A stretch of 15,327 nt of DNA from UBA3103 sp002365855 (GCA_030627625.1 DAOURR010000057.1:1-15327), one strand, 5' to 3'. Positions 1 through 7,034 are shown, counted from the first letter of the stretch. A program made the numbers and translations. Notes: generated from the sequence alone by a model not told the origin.

Positions 1-1
1 C

Positions 2-28
2 AAAAGCAAGCTCGATGAAGCTGCTTAA
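2..28 (+). other. possible extreme C-terminus of an upstream gene
   Basis: One plus frame is open from the window edge to a TAA at 26-28 and reads KSKLDEAA. This could be the tail of a gene to the left, but eight residues prove nothing. Between here and 146 there is only a loose inverted repeat (AACACGG near 37 with CCGTGTT near 70) and no convincing gene. A frame open from 82 across 150 on the plus strand is mostly the shadow of the yifB fragment. Confidence 0.15.
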
Positions 29-146
29 TACAAATAAACACGGGAAGGAGAAAACTTAGATTCTTAAATCCGTGTTCTTGACATGGGGAGCATCATAATG
101 AGCCGGGTGTTTATGTTTCTACAAATTATAGTGAATTGTATCTGGA

Positions 147-257
147 TTATGGACCGACAATTTCAAAGCTGGGCAAGCCGTTAGACACGTCAACTTCCAC
201 TTCCACAATTTGACCGTCCAGACCTTGCAGAACTGTACTTTTTATGATGGCGATCAT
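147..257 (-). pseudogene. truncated N-terminus of a YifB/ComM-family Mg-chelatase-like AAA+ protein
   Basis: The minus strand has an ATG at 257-255, preceded by a GGGGG ribosome binding site about 7 nt upstream. It encodes 36 residues beginning MIAIIKSTVLQGLDG and continuing with VEVEVDVSNGLPSFEIVG, then a TAA at 149-147. This is the signature start of the YifB/ComM family (the family's 'LDGxxVEVEVDxSNGLPxFxIVGLPD' segment). ComM is a helicase-like AAA+ protein used in natural transformation, normally about 500 residues. Here the match stops right after IVG, where GLPDxAVRE should follow, and no continuation is seen in another frame. The start region looks intact while everything downstream is gone, so this is a deletion or rearrangement remnant, not a decayed whole gene. 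The family call is firm despite the short length. Confidence 0.7.
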
Positions 258-287
258 TATATATCCCCCAAGCAGCGAATAATAGAT

Positions 288-416
288 TTTAAATTAATGT
301 TTAATGCTTCTGACAATGTTACCAGGACACTCAAGGATGGCCAGTATGTGCGTGTTGACGGAACTCGGGGCTTTGTACAGGTATTGGTAGAAAAGGAGCG
401 CCTATTGTTGGAATAA
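288..416 (+). pseudogene. C-terminal remnant of a PEP synthase / PEP-utilizing enzyme
   Basis: The frame ending with TAA at 414-416 contains NVTRTLKDGQYVRVDGTRG followed by FVQVL near its end. This matches the end of the swivelling PEP-utilizing domain of PEP synthase and rifampin-phosphotransferase-like enzymes, where the pattern is NATxxLKDGxxVxVDGTxGxV. A whole enzyme is about 800 residues, and only some 35-40 are recognisable here. Upstream in the same frame (210-300) the translation loses resemblance and overlaps the antisense yifB fragment, so the TTG available at 210 is not a believable start. The stop falls at the edge of a repeat-like stretch (TAATGACCGGTTCTCTCTTG). I read it as a dead fragment. 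A small expressed protein is possible but unsupported. Confidence 0.55.
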
Positions 417-436
417 TGACCGGTTCTCTCTTGTCG
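414..436 (+). repeat. partial REP-like hairpin repeat (second family)
   Basis: This stretch (TAATGACCGGTTCTCTCTTG and on to GTCG) resembles the palindrome at 7300-7332 (TAATGGGACGGTTCTCTC) and the right arm of the hairpin at 10832-10863 (TCTCTTGTCGCAC). The left arm of the hairpin is missing, so this is a half copy. It lies exactly at the junction between the PEP-synthase and HNH gene remnants and contains the stop codon of the former. Confidence 0.4.
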
Positions 437-444
437 TGTTTTAG

Positions 445-687
445 ATTGCTTTATGCAGTATGCACCATAAATTATTTGACCGGGGAGTATTTACCTTAAG
501 TGACAATTTAAAGTTCCAGATAGCGGAATCAGCTCATGGAACAGACGGTTTTGAAGAATGGCTGATGAAATACCATGGAAAGGAGATACGGCCTCCCCAG
601 AGTCCCCTTTTCAGACCAAAAGATATCTATGTTAATTGGCATATACGGGAGGTATTTAGAGGCCCTGCAAGATATTTAGTTGATTAA
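445..687 (+). pseudogene. C-terminal remnant of an HNH endonuclease (COG3440-like)
   Basis: The frame opens after a TAG at 442-444 and reads IALCSMHHKLFDRGVFTLSD, then WLMKYHGKEIRPPQ, and ends with WHIREVFRGPARYLVD before TAA at 685-687. The LCxxHHxLFDxGxxTLSD motif carries the last histidines of the HNH nuclease fold, and the WHxREVFxGPAR tail is typical of predicted HNH restriction-type endonucleases, normally about 280-320 residues. Only the last 80 or so residues remain. The first HNH histidine and the whole N-terminal part are absent, so it cannot be an active nuclease. The break point coincides with the REP-like half copy at 414-436. The ATG at 460 lies inside the HNH motif and has no good ribosome binding site. 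Confidence 0.65.
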
Positions 688-706
688 ACATCCCTACAAG
701 AATATT

Positions 707-750
707 TTACATATTACCTTGCAAGGCAAGAACACCGTCCCCACTTGCTA
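707..750 (+). repeat. dispersed hairpin repeat, copy A (overlaps yhaM stop)
   Basis: This is copy A of a repeat of about 45 bp whose left half is close to TTACATATTTTACC, whose middle is GGCAAGGCAAGAAC and whose right half is CGTCCCCACTTGCTA. Here the left half is slightly altered, and there is an extra 'AC' before CGTCCCC. CAAG and CTTG at either end of the core can pair, and an outer GCAAG/CTTGC pair extends the stem. The final CTA (748-750) is the TAG stop codon of the minus-strand yhaM gene. Confidence 0.7.
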
Positions 751-1695
751 CTTGCAGAAAACGTAGCGGTCCAGGCCTTTTACCCATCCGGTCCAGCTGT
801 CATCTTCGTACTCGCGGCTGCCTACCGCGGCTCCGAACATGTTTGCTGCCGCGTCGATCATGTCCAGGTGGTGCAGAACGGCAGCTTCCAGGAACTTCGG
901 CCTTTTAGGCGACTGCCACTCGTACTGCCCGTGGTGGCTGACGATCATATGGGTAAGTTTGAGCTTTAGCTCCATCGGAAAATCAGTCAGCTGGCTGATA
1001 TATCTGTCTAGCATCTGGACGCCGAGGACGATATGCCCCAGCAGGCGGCCTTCGTCGGTAAAATCAATGCCTGTTCTGCAGCTGTATTCTTCGACCTTGC
1101 CAATGTCGTGAAGCAGAGCGCCGGTTACAAGCAGATCCCGGTCCATTTCCGGATAGGCCGGGGCGATCCGGCCGGCGGCGCAGGCAACGCCGAGGCTGTG
1201 CTCCAGGAGCCCCCCGATCGTGGCGTGGTGGTTACGCTTGGCGGCGGGCGCTGTGATAAAAACGCCGGTAAAATCGTCATCCTTGAAAACGATGGACAAC
1301 AGGTCCTTTAAATACTTGTTTTCTAACGAGTCAATCAGTGAGAATAACTTCTCCCTGGCAGCCTGCTCCTCAATGTTGCCGGGTGGTATGAATTTCCTGG
1401 GGTCTACCCTGCCATCCCGGCAGCAGTCCATGGATGTTACCTGTATTTGCATCCTGCCGTTGTATTCTGTTACCTGGCCCCGTACTTTCACTATTTCTCC
1501 GGGTTTGCAGCTCTGATACATTTCTTCTGTCGGCTCCCAGACCCTGCCCTCTACCTGTCCGGTCCTATCGCCCAGGACCACGGCCAGATAGTTTCCCGAG
1601 CCGTCACGGTAGGGCAGCAGCTTCATCGATCTCAAGGCGAAAGTTCCGCTGACCTCCCGGCCCGGCTGAATTTGTCCGATATATGTTTCTTCCAT
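748..1695 (-). CDS. yhaM: YhaM-type 3'-5' exoribonuclease (OB fold + HD domain)
   Basis: The product is 315 residues, almost the same as B. subtilis YhaM (314). Residues 1-90 form an OB-fold nucleic-acid-binding domain (VVLGDRTGQVEGRVW, then VKVRGQVTEYNGRMQI). Residues 150-300 form an HD hydrolase domain with H166 (GGLLEHSLGV), the HD pair 196-197 (TGALLHDIGKVEEY), HH 254-255 (IVSHHGQ) and D278 (LHHLDMID). The family degrades RNA or single-stranded DNA 3' to 5' with divalent metal. I chose the ATG at 1695 because GGGAGG lies 7 nt upstream. A longer reading from 1752 adds 19 hydrophobic residues with no ribosome site and would run into the promoter. The last residues (CK) and the TAG stop fall in the repeat copy at 707-750, so the C-terminus may be slightly altered. 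The gene is monocistronic with its own promoter. Confidence 0.9.
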   Translation of the reverse strand: MEETYIGQIQPGREVSGTFALRSMKLLPYRDGSGNYLAVVLGDRTGQVEGRVWEPTEEMYQSCKPGEIVKVRGQVTEYNGRMQIQVTSMDCCRDGRVDPRKFIPPGNIEEQAAREKLFSLIDSLENKYLKDLLSIVFKDDDFTGVFITAPAAKRNHHATIGGLLEHSLGVACAAGRIAPAYPEMDRDLLVTGALLHDIGKVEEYSCRTGIDFTDEGRLLGHIVLGVQMLDRYISQLTDFPMELKLKLTHMIVSHHGQYEWQSPKRPKFLEAAVLHHLDMIDAAANMFGAAVGSREYEDDSWTGWVKGLDRYVFCK

Positions 1696-1723
1696 AACTA
1701 ATCCTCCCGAATATGATAACTGT

Positions 1724-1752
1724 ACTATAATTATAAACCATAATGTGACCAA
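1724..1752 (-). promoter_or_regulatory. predicted sigma-A promoter of yhaM
   Basis: On the minus strand there is TTGGTC (1752-1747), 17 nt of spacer and TATAGT (1729-1724). Transcription would start near 1717, about 20 nt before the yhaM ATG. An overlapping GTGAC/GTCAC dyad (about 1745-1764) sits around the -35. No other promoter-like pair fits better. Confidence 0.4.
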
Positions 1753-1797
1753 ACAGCTGTCACCTGGGGAGAAAATTTGTTCGTTTTCTTGTAATGT

Positions 1798-1862
1798 ACC
1801 GGGAACGACTTAGGGTTATGGGACCGTTCTGGTTATCCGCCTGCGGGGCGGGTTTTTCTTTT
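1798..1862 (+). terminator. hairpin followed by plus-strand terminator-like hairpin, no gene attached
   Basis: Two structures lie side by side. ACCGGGAACG (1798-1807) can pair with CGTTCTGGT (1825-1833) with one bulge, and its right part (TTATGGGACCGTTCT) resembles the REP-like sequence at 7307. CCGCC (1837-1841) then pairs with GGCGG (1847-1851) and is followed by GTTTTTCTTTT, a normal intrinsic-terminator layout on the plus strand. No plus-strand gene ends here; both neighbours are on the minus strand. It may end a short untranslated RNA, or be a leftover of a lost gene or mobile repeat. The rest of 1753-1930 shows nothing else. Confidence 0.4.
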
Positions 1863-1930
1863 AATAAAAAAAAGTTAAAGAAACTAATAAATTGTTTCTC
1901 TGTTCCTGTTCTTACTTAAAGCGTATCTCG

Positions 1931-1989
1931 CTTACATATTTTACCTGGCAAGGCAAGAACCTTCCCCACTTGCTAGTCCCCACTTGCTA
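1931..1989 (+). repeat. dispersed hairpin repeat, copy B (with tandem half unit; overlaps a stop codon)
   Basis: This copy is nearly full length: TTACATATTTTACCTGGCAA, then GGCAAGAACCTTCCCCACTT and GCTA ending at 1975. The right half is duplicated in tandem as GTCCCCACTTGCTA (1976-1989). The CTA at 1973-1975 is the TAG stop of the minus-strand membrane glycosyltransferase. The duplicated half unit is read as its last residues (ASGD), so the repeat has written the C-terminus of that protein. Confidence 0.75.
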
Positions 1990-3106
1990 TATATAGGGTG
2001 AATCCCCCAAAGTCGCGGCGCCGCTCCATGTGTTCCCGCACGTATCTCTCCAAAACCACTGGTCGTAGCGTGGGAGAAAACCACTGAGAATCGAGGAAAA
2101 CAGTATGAATTTCCCGTTGGGATATGGCTGCCATGACTTCTGCTTCTCCGTTACGGCCGAAAGCCGTGGCCAAAGGGTAGTCAAAAGAGGTAGGATTTTT
2201 TAAGCCGGACACAAGGTAGTAAAACCCGGCATGAGGACTGAGGATAAATGCTCGTTCATTTAAAGCTTCTTCAGTAAGGCTCTTGGCAAAGCTATTAATC
2301 TCTTTCTGCTTATCGGTGTTAATTAAGACTCCGCGAAAATGAGGAAGGGTCGATAGCTGATAGTCACCGGTTGAGACCTTCACCAAGGGATTAATAAACA
2401 TAAAACCCAGGCCAATCCCGAACCACAGCACCAGTCCTGCTTTAATCAGACGTATCCGCCGCGTGGTTATGTGCGGTTTGGTCCGGTACCAGACATAAGT
2501 CAACCCAATCAGGAGTTCAGGGATCACATAAGTCAAGTGTGTTCTGTCGGCACGTGGGAACACCCCTAAGAAGGCTGCGCCGACAAAAAGAAGTACCGTT
2601 ATTGTCAGATTTCGCTTATCTGGACCTGGACGAACCCAGGCGGCCAGAAGGGCGCCAAAGGTTAGAAAGGGTAAAAGGAACGGCGCCAGCAGGTAGATCT
2701 TTTTCAGGTTATCCAGGGACCCCACATTTCCAAGAAGAACAACTATCTGGTTGAGCCCGTCGAGATAAGACATTCCTCCCAGGCGGATATATGTCCCCTT
2801 GTTGATAAATCCGTAATCAATAAGTTTTTCGGTTCCACCACTGAATAAGACCGGCAGGAAAACCAGAACTGAAACTAAAAGAAAACCAGATAAAACAATA
2901 AGAAAATCAACAATCTTTCCCTTCCTCTTCAATGGTATGCCTCCGGTATTGAAGATCACCATTAGCAAGAGCGCAGCCAGGGCATAAATTCCAATATTCT
3001 GCTTGGAGGCAAAACACAGGCCCGCGGCCAATCCGGCAGCAGCCAAAGCGCCTGTTGATCTGCCATTGCCGGTTTTGTTTACCGCCTTCCCGCTTTCCCT
3101 CCACAA
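1973..3106 (-). pseudogene. C-terminal part of GT39-like membrane glycosyltransferase, downstream of an in-frame TAG
   Basis: This continues, in the same reading frame, the protein that begins at 3580. The two parts are separated only by the TAG at 3118-3116 and three more codons. It carries many hydrophobic membrane segments (for example AALLLMVIF, FLIVLSGFLLVSVLVFLPVL, IYLLAPFLLPFLTFGALLA, LVLWFGIGLGFMFI) and a soluble C-terminal domain of about 130 residues, typical of dolichyl-phosphate-mannose mannosyltransferase-like (GT39/GT-C) enzymes. The phrase GLAAGLCFASKQNIGIYALAA is typical of that family's third or fourth helix region. The first possible start is a TTG at 3106 with no ribosome binding site, so separate translation is unlikely. 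Read through, the whole protein would have about 535 residues, a normal size. The stop codon and the last residues come from repeat copy B. Confidence 0.65.
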
Positions 3107-3115
3107 TAGAGCGGC

Positions 3116-3580
3116 CTAAAAGCAGCCCATAAAAAAAAGATTTGCCAGGGGTTGATAAACAGCACACTCGGGCGGCGCATAGACGATCAGGGCCATGACC
3201 ATTATGAATGGAAAACCCTGGGTCACGCCAAGCAGTTGGACGATTCGGCAAGACAAAAGAACAGTCAACACAAAACAGAGCACCATAACCCCTTTGACGA
3301 CCAGGATCTCCGTGCCGAATATAGTGGTAAAGAGAGCGGTCAGGTAGACTGAGAGGGGAGTGGCGCCAAAAAACACGTCACGATAAAGGACATCACCTGA
3401 TGTAACGCGGTGCGCCACCTGTAAAAACCAGCTTGCATCCGCCATATTGATACCGTCGGCGATGCTAATAAAAAAGCCTAAGAAAAACAAACACAAACCG
3501 CTGAAAAACCAGAAGCCGTACCTTACTATAAAGGAGCAAGTATTAGCCGGACATGGGCATTCTTCCTTAATTCCGCTCAT
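3116..3580 (-). pseudogene. N-terminal part of GT39-like membrane glycosyltransferase, ended by in-frame TAG
   Basis: This is the first 154 codons of a polytopic glycosyltransferase of the PMT/GT39 kind. Such enzymes take a sugar from a polyprenyl-phosphate donor on the outer face of the membrane. A membrane helix covers residues 19-42. The first outer loop has DASWFLQVAHRVTSGDVLYR followed by DVFFGATPLSVYL, with the acidic residue and RD motif expected in this family. The ATG at 3580 overlaps the stop of the methyltransferase gene as ATGA, with AGGTGA 6 nt upstream. Translation hits TAG at 3118-3116 (MGCF-TAG-AALLW) in the middle of a conserved stretch, and coding resumes at once in frame. 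A single-base change from TGG, TTG or a similar codon explains it. Suppression or pyrrolysine insertion is a remote alternative. Confidence 0.7.
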
Positions 3581-4311
3581 ACCAGCTCACCTCGGAAGAG
3601 CTGGAATGGTAAGAAAGCGCGCCAGACAGCTACCCGTTCCAAGATGCTTTCAAGCTTTGCCCCCCACGACCTGTTCACCAAAAAAGGAGGGAAAAACCCG
3701 AAGCGAGCCATTTCAAGCCGGCCGAGGCCGGCGCTCTGCATGGCCCGAAAGATTGGAGCCGGGCGCATACGGGTGATGCCCTGATCGCCCTGCCACGTCA
3801 TACCGGGTGTGACCAGGATCTGAACGTAGTAAAGCAAGTTGTACGGATTTGGCTCGAGGAAAACCACGCGCCCGCCAGGCTTCAGCAGGCGCGTTATTGC
3901 TTCAAAACATAGCGGCAGGTTATGAAGGTGGTGAAGGACGAAAAAGCCTGCAACCGCATCAAACTGTCCATCCAACTCAGGGGAGTGATCTATTATGTCT
4001 GCGCAGTGCAAAGGAATATTATAGCGTCCGCCGTCAAATAAGCGCAGTTGTTCCAGGAGGACCGGTGAGAGATCCAGGCCTTCCACCAGCACCCCCTTCT
4101 GAGCTAAAAGGAGAGTGTACCGGCCCATACCGCAGCCAACTTCCAGCACCCGCTCGCCCGGTAAAATGCCGGCAAATCGCAGCAATTCATCGACATGCCG
4201 CCGGAGGTAGCGGGTTTCCCGCGGTACCATATGGGGTTTTTCTGAATGCTCATAATATTGCCTCTGAATCAGATTATGCCTGTGTAATTTTTGCTGGTGA
4301 TCTTGCTCCAA
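3577..4311 (-). CDS. SAM-dependent class I methyltransferase
   Basis: The product is 244 residues. The SAM-binding motif I is RVLEVGCGMGRYTLLLAQKG (54-73), followed by the acidic end of strand 2 (EGLDLS, 78-82), a motif around CADIIDHSPELDGQFDAVAG (103-122), and LKPGGRVVFLEPNPYNLLY after that. This is the Methyltransf_11/25 (UbiE-like) arrangement. Position in the cluster suggests it methylates a sugar or lipid-linked glycan, but the substrate cannot be read from the sequence. The start is the TTG at 4311, with GGGAGGGG about 9 nt upstream, and it lies within the last 38 nt of the GT2 gene. The end overlaps the next gene by ATGA, so translation of all three genes is probably coupled. Confidence 0.85.
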   Translation of the reverse strand: MEQDHQQKLHRHNLIQRQYYEHSEKPHMVPRETRYLRRHVDELLRFAGILPGERVLEVGCGMGRYTLLLAQKGVLVEGLDLSPVLLEQLRLFDGGRYNIPLHCADIIDHSPELDGQFDAVAGFFVLHHLHNLPLCFEAITRLLKPGGRVVFLEPNPYNLLYYVQILVTPGMTWQGDQGITRMRPAPIFRAMQSAGLGRLEMARFGFFPPFLVNRSWGAKLESILERVAVWRAFLPFQLFRGELV

Positions 4312-5170
4312 GGTTCTTTTCCCCTCCCAATGGATTTTCCTCTATCTGGGCAAAACGCTCTCCGATGTATGTTTTCACCGGAACCAGGCCGGCGCTGTGC
4401 CCCGGGGACGAGTGGCCGTGGTTCCACTTCCAGGAAAGCACCCGGGCAGCTGCGAGGCAGCCGGTTTTCATACGCTTCCAGGAGCTATAAGCGGAGCCGC
4501 CGCCCGGACGGCGGGACCGTACCACAGGAACAGAGGCCATTGACAGTCCGGTACAGCCAATCATAGCCACTATGAAAGGATGGGGCTCGTTCATGGACAG
4601 AAGGCTGTCAACCATCTGCCGGCTCATCGCTAAAAACATGCCGGCGTCTGCGGGAACGCCGCATAAAAGGTGAAGTAGCCCTTTGAAAAGGCGGGAGGTG
4701 ATCAGCCTTAAAGGGGACTCATACCAGCCACACCTGCCGGCAAAAACGGCGTTAGGTCCCTTTTTCATCTTGGCCAGCAGGACAGGGATTGCCTCCGGGG
4801 GATCCTGCAGATCCGCATCCAGCACCACCACCATTTTACCCCTGACAAATTGCAGCCCGGTCAACACGGCACGGTGTTGACCGGCATTTTGTTTCAGCGC
4901 CAGCACAGCTACCCGGGGATCGTCCCGTGCCAGTTCCTCCAGGACGGCAAGGGAGCCCTCGGGGCAGGCGTCGTCCACAAATATGATTTCATAATTGATC
5001 CGTCCTGTTTCAAAAATGTGACGCAGGCGGTCGTGAAGTTCGCGAAGTGTTTCACGGTTCCGGTAAACAGGAAGAACAACGGTGACATCCGGGTCTTGAG
5101 GCCCCGTTACTGCAGGCGCTTGATCATTTGTCTTTTCCCATGGCGATAACTGAGCTTTAATAGACGGCAT
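4274..5170 (-). CDS. GT2 family glycosyltransferase (DPM1-like, polyprenyl-phosphate sugar synthase type)
   Basis: The product is 298 residues. It has the GT-A start VTVVLPVYRNRETLRELHDR (29-48), EIIFVDDACPEGS (61-73), QNAGQHRAVLTGL, and the metal-binding DxD as LDADLQDPPEAIP (117-129). A later RRPGGGSAYSSWKRM segment is typical of dolichol-phosphate-mannose-synthase-like enzymes, which transfer a sugar from a nucleotide donor to a polyprenyl phosphate. Such an enzyme makes the donor for the GT39-like protein encoded two genes downstream. The start is the ATG at 5170 with GGAGG 6 nt upstream. An in-frame extension to 5341 lies over the tail of the epimerase gene and is not believed. The last 45 residues (after WKWNHGH) look unlike the family, overlap the methyltransferase start, and may be a late frameshift tail. 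No C-terminal membrane helices are seen. Confidence 0.85.
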   Translation of the reverse strand: MPSIKAQLSPWEKTNDQAPAVTGPQDPDVTVVLPVYRNRETLRELHDRLRHIFETGRINYEIIFVDDACPEGSLAVLEELARDDPRVAVLALKQNAGQHRAVLTGLQFVRGKMVVVLDADLQDPPEAIPVLLAKMKKGPNAVFAGRCGWYESPLRLITSRLFKGLLHLLCGVPADAGMFLAMSRQMVDSLLSMNEPHPFIVAMIGCTGLSMASVPVVRSRRPGGGSAYSSWKRMKTGCLAAARVLSWKWNHGHSSPGHSAGLVPVKTYIGERFAQIEENPLGGEKNLGARSPAKITQA

Positions 5171-5214
5171 TGCCAACCTCCATTTATAGAAGCGAAAGGC
5201 TGCGGGGACCAGAA

Positions 5215-6211
5215 TCAGCGCCCTTTCGCTCCCGGCTCCCCGGAAATCTTCTGAGCAAGGCCATAATAGGCGTCCTGATGGAGAAGAAACCAGGAGACGG
5301 TTTTTTCCAGCCCGGCCCGGAGCGGATGACGGGGCTTCCATCCCAGCAAGTCCCCAGCCTTCCCAATATCGGCCACCCAGTGGGCTTTATCGGAGAGGGC
5401 GGGCGGGGTAAGCTCCCACCCGCACCTTAATTCGCCGCCCGGTCACGGCTTGAACCAGGTCGACGACTTCCTCATTGCTCCATTGCTCTCCGGTACCTAC
5501 ATTAATAATTTCACCTGAAGCCTTCTCCGCCCTCAGGGCGAGCAGGCAGGCCTCCACCAGGTCTTCGACAAAGACAAAATCCCGCCGGTAGCCGGGGACG
5601 GTTAAAGCCAGTTCACGGTTACCCAGGGCAGCCCTGATAGCTGTAGGAATAAGGCGCGACGGTGACTCCCAGGGGCCGTAGACTGAAAATGCCCTCAGCG
5701 CCACCACCGGCCGGCGGTTCGCCCTGGCATACTGCTGGCAAAGCAGTGTCGCCGCAGCCTTGGCCGCGCCATAGAAAGTTAAAGGCTCCGGGCAATCCGA
5801 TTCCCTCATTGGCCCGCTCTTCGCGCCGTATTCCGAGGATCCCCCCAAATGAACAAATAGCCGGTAGTCCAGCGGCGCAGTTGCTTCCAAGAGGTTGAAC
5901 GTACCCAGGATGTTGGTTCTTAAAATCTCCCGGTGCTCCTGAAAAGCAGGAGCCACGCCCCGTGCCGCGAGATGGTAAATGATCTCCGGGCTGACTTCCC
6001 GCACAGTCTTTTTCAGCCCTTCACGGTCGGTCATATCTACCGCGTGAAGGTATAAACCAGGGAGCAATTTTTCAATTCTCCACAAGTATGAGCCTGGCCG
6101 GATAATAGCATGGACTTCGGCGCCGTACCGGAGCAGTTCCTGAACCAGGTTGGCGCCGATAAAGCCTGCCCCGCCGGTAACCAGTACGCGCCTGCCCTTT
6201 AGTTCATTCAT
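5215..6211 (-). pseudogene. NAD-dependent nucleotide-sugar epimerase/dehydratase, frameshifted near its C-terminus
   Basis: This is an extended-SDR sugar enzyme (family of UDP-glucose 4-epimerase and CDP/GDP-sugar dehydratases/epimerases). It has the Rossmann GGAGFIG (13-19), LGGSSEYG (122-129), the YxxxK catalytic pair at Y147 and K151 (TFYGAAKAAA), and RAFSVYGPWE, RRDFVFVEDLVEA and GEIINVGTGE. The first frame runs from the ATG at 6211 and stops at 5387 after VGAYPARPLR (274 aa). One base along, the expected C-terminal part continues: SDKAHWVADIGKAGDLLGW, then KPRHPLRAGLEKTVSWF, ending at TGA 5217-5215. The whole would be about 331 residues, normal for the family. A single inserted base within CGCCCTCTCCGAT around 5390-5397 explains the break. 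The lost part (about 55 residues) includes the terminal helices, so the truncated protein is probably inactive. The ATG overlaps the aldolase stop by 8 nt. Confidence 0.75.
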
Positions 6212-7034
6212 TACGGGGAAACTCCTTTCTGTCCCCGGGCTGTGTCATCACGCCGCGCCAGGACCGGACCGCTTTTTCAAGTCCGTGCCGGTCCCGGGCC
6301 ACGTCCTCAGGCGATCTTAGCTGAGCCTCTTTAAGCGCCCCGAGGAGGCGGGGGATCCCGGCAGCCATGGCGCCGCCTCGGATGTCCCGGTGAAAAGAGC
6401 GCCGTAAAAAGCTGAAATGACACCCCAGCCTGGCCATTTCACCGATGAGCAGGCGGCAGGGGATGGGGTGACCGCGTTCCGGCAGGGTCAGACCGCCAAA
6501 GCCAAAGGGAATAGTAAAAATAGGCCGGATGTCTTCAACCGTTCCATCAACCAGGGCAGTAAAGATATTTGGCGTGTTTCGTTCAATCGCCAGATCATTC
6601 AAGCCGATGTAGACCCGTGATAACGGCAGGCGGGCTAATTCTCCGGCAAGCTCCACCGCAGCAGCGGTCTCAATTAAAATACCCACCCCACAACGGCCTC
6701 CGACCCGGTCCAGAACCGTTTCGACCTCTTCCAGCGCCCGCACCATGGGGATAAGAATCTCGTCTGCCCCAGCATTAACAGCCTGCGCTACTTCTTCTGC
6801 TGTTGTCCTGCCGTAACAGTTTATCCGGCAGATGACCTTCGCTTCGGTGCACGCCCGAACCCGTCGCAAGTCTTCAAGGGTATCATAATTAATTTGGGTA
6901 TCGGCCCAAGCTTGCCGCTGTTCCTTACCTATGTGCTCCCAGTCAACAATTATACTGTCAACTCCCGCAGCAACCGCTTGCCGGATGAACGCGGGATCTG
7001 TTGAAAACAGCACCAGTTCAAACTTATCAGTCAT
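6204..7034 (-). CDS. HpcH/HpaI aldolase / citrate lyase beta family protein
   Basis: The product is 276 residues with the PEP/pyruvate-type TIM barrel of HpcH/HpaI aldolases: IIVDWEH (28-34), VICRINCYGR (67-76, substrate-binding Arg), AGADEILIPMV (89-98), GILIETAAAV (118-127, metal ligand Glu) and VYIGLNDLAI (141-150, second acidic ligand). The family cleaves or forms C-C bonds next to pyruvate or acyl-CoA. The substrate here is unknown. The ATG at 7034 is chosen because AGGAGG lies 5 nt upstream. A GTG further up at 7169 adds 45 residues unlike the family and has no ribosome site. It is the first gene of the glycan operon and overlaps the epimerase start by 8 nt. That association is unusual and suggests synthesis of a branched or acyl-modified sugar, but this is inference. 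Confidence 0.8.
   Translation of the reverse strand: MTDKFELVLFSTDPAFIRQAVAAGVDSIIVDWEHIGKEQRQAWADTQINYDTLEDLRRVRACTEAKVICRINCYGRTTAEEVAQAVNAGADEILIPMVRALEEVETVLDRVGGRCGVGILIETAAAVELAGELARLPLSRVYIGLNDLAIERNTPNIFTALVDGTVEDIRPIFTIPFGFGGLTLPERGHPIPCRLLIGEMARLGCHFSFLRRSFHRDIRGGAMAAGIPRLLGALKEAQLRSPEDVARDRHGLEKAVRSWRGVMTQPGDRKEFPRNE

Noticed and set aside
82..211. Plus-strand frame reading EPGVYVSTNYSELYLDYG toward 211
   Set aside because: Its right part is the exact antisense of the yifB fragment, and the left part matches no family I can name.
745..1701. Several plus-strand open frames over the yhaM gene (745-969, 839-1111, 1033-1311, 1220-1516, 1434-1701)
   Set aside because: They are antisense shadows of a clear family member, with no ribosome sites and no recognisable content.
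2907..3251. 114-residue minus-strand frame spanning the TAG of the GT39 gene, considered as evidence for a frameshift
   Set aside because: The GT39 protein resumes in its original frame right after the TAG, so the break is a nonsense codon and not a frameshift. The 114-residue frame is a shadow.
3849..4566. Long plus-strand frames over the methyltransferase and GT2 genes
   Set aside because: They are antisense shadows in a GC-rich region. The minus-strand products carry full family motifs.
5171..5341. N-terminal extension of the GT2 gene to 5341
   Set aside because: This DNA codes for the shifted tail of the epimerase in another frame, and the ATG at 5170 has an excellent ribosome binding site.
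5184..5366. Separate small minus-strand gene between epimerase and GT2
   Set aside because: The true content of this stretch is the epimerase C-terminus in a different frame. The candidate has no family resemblance.
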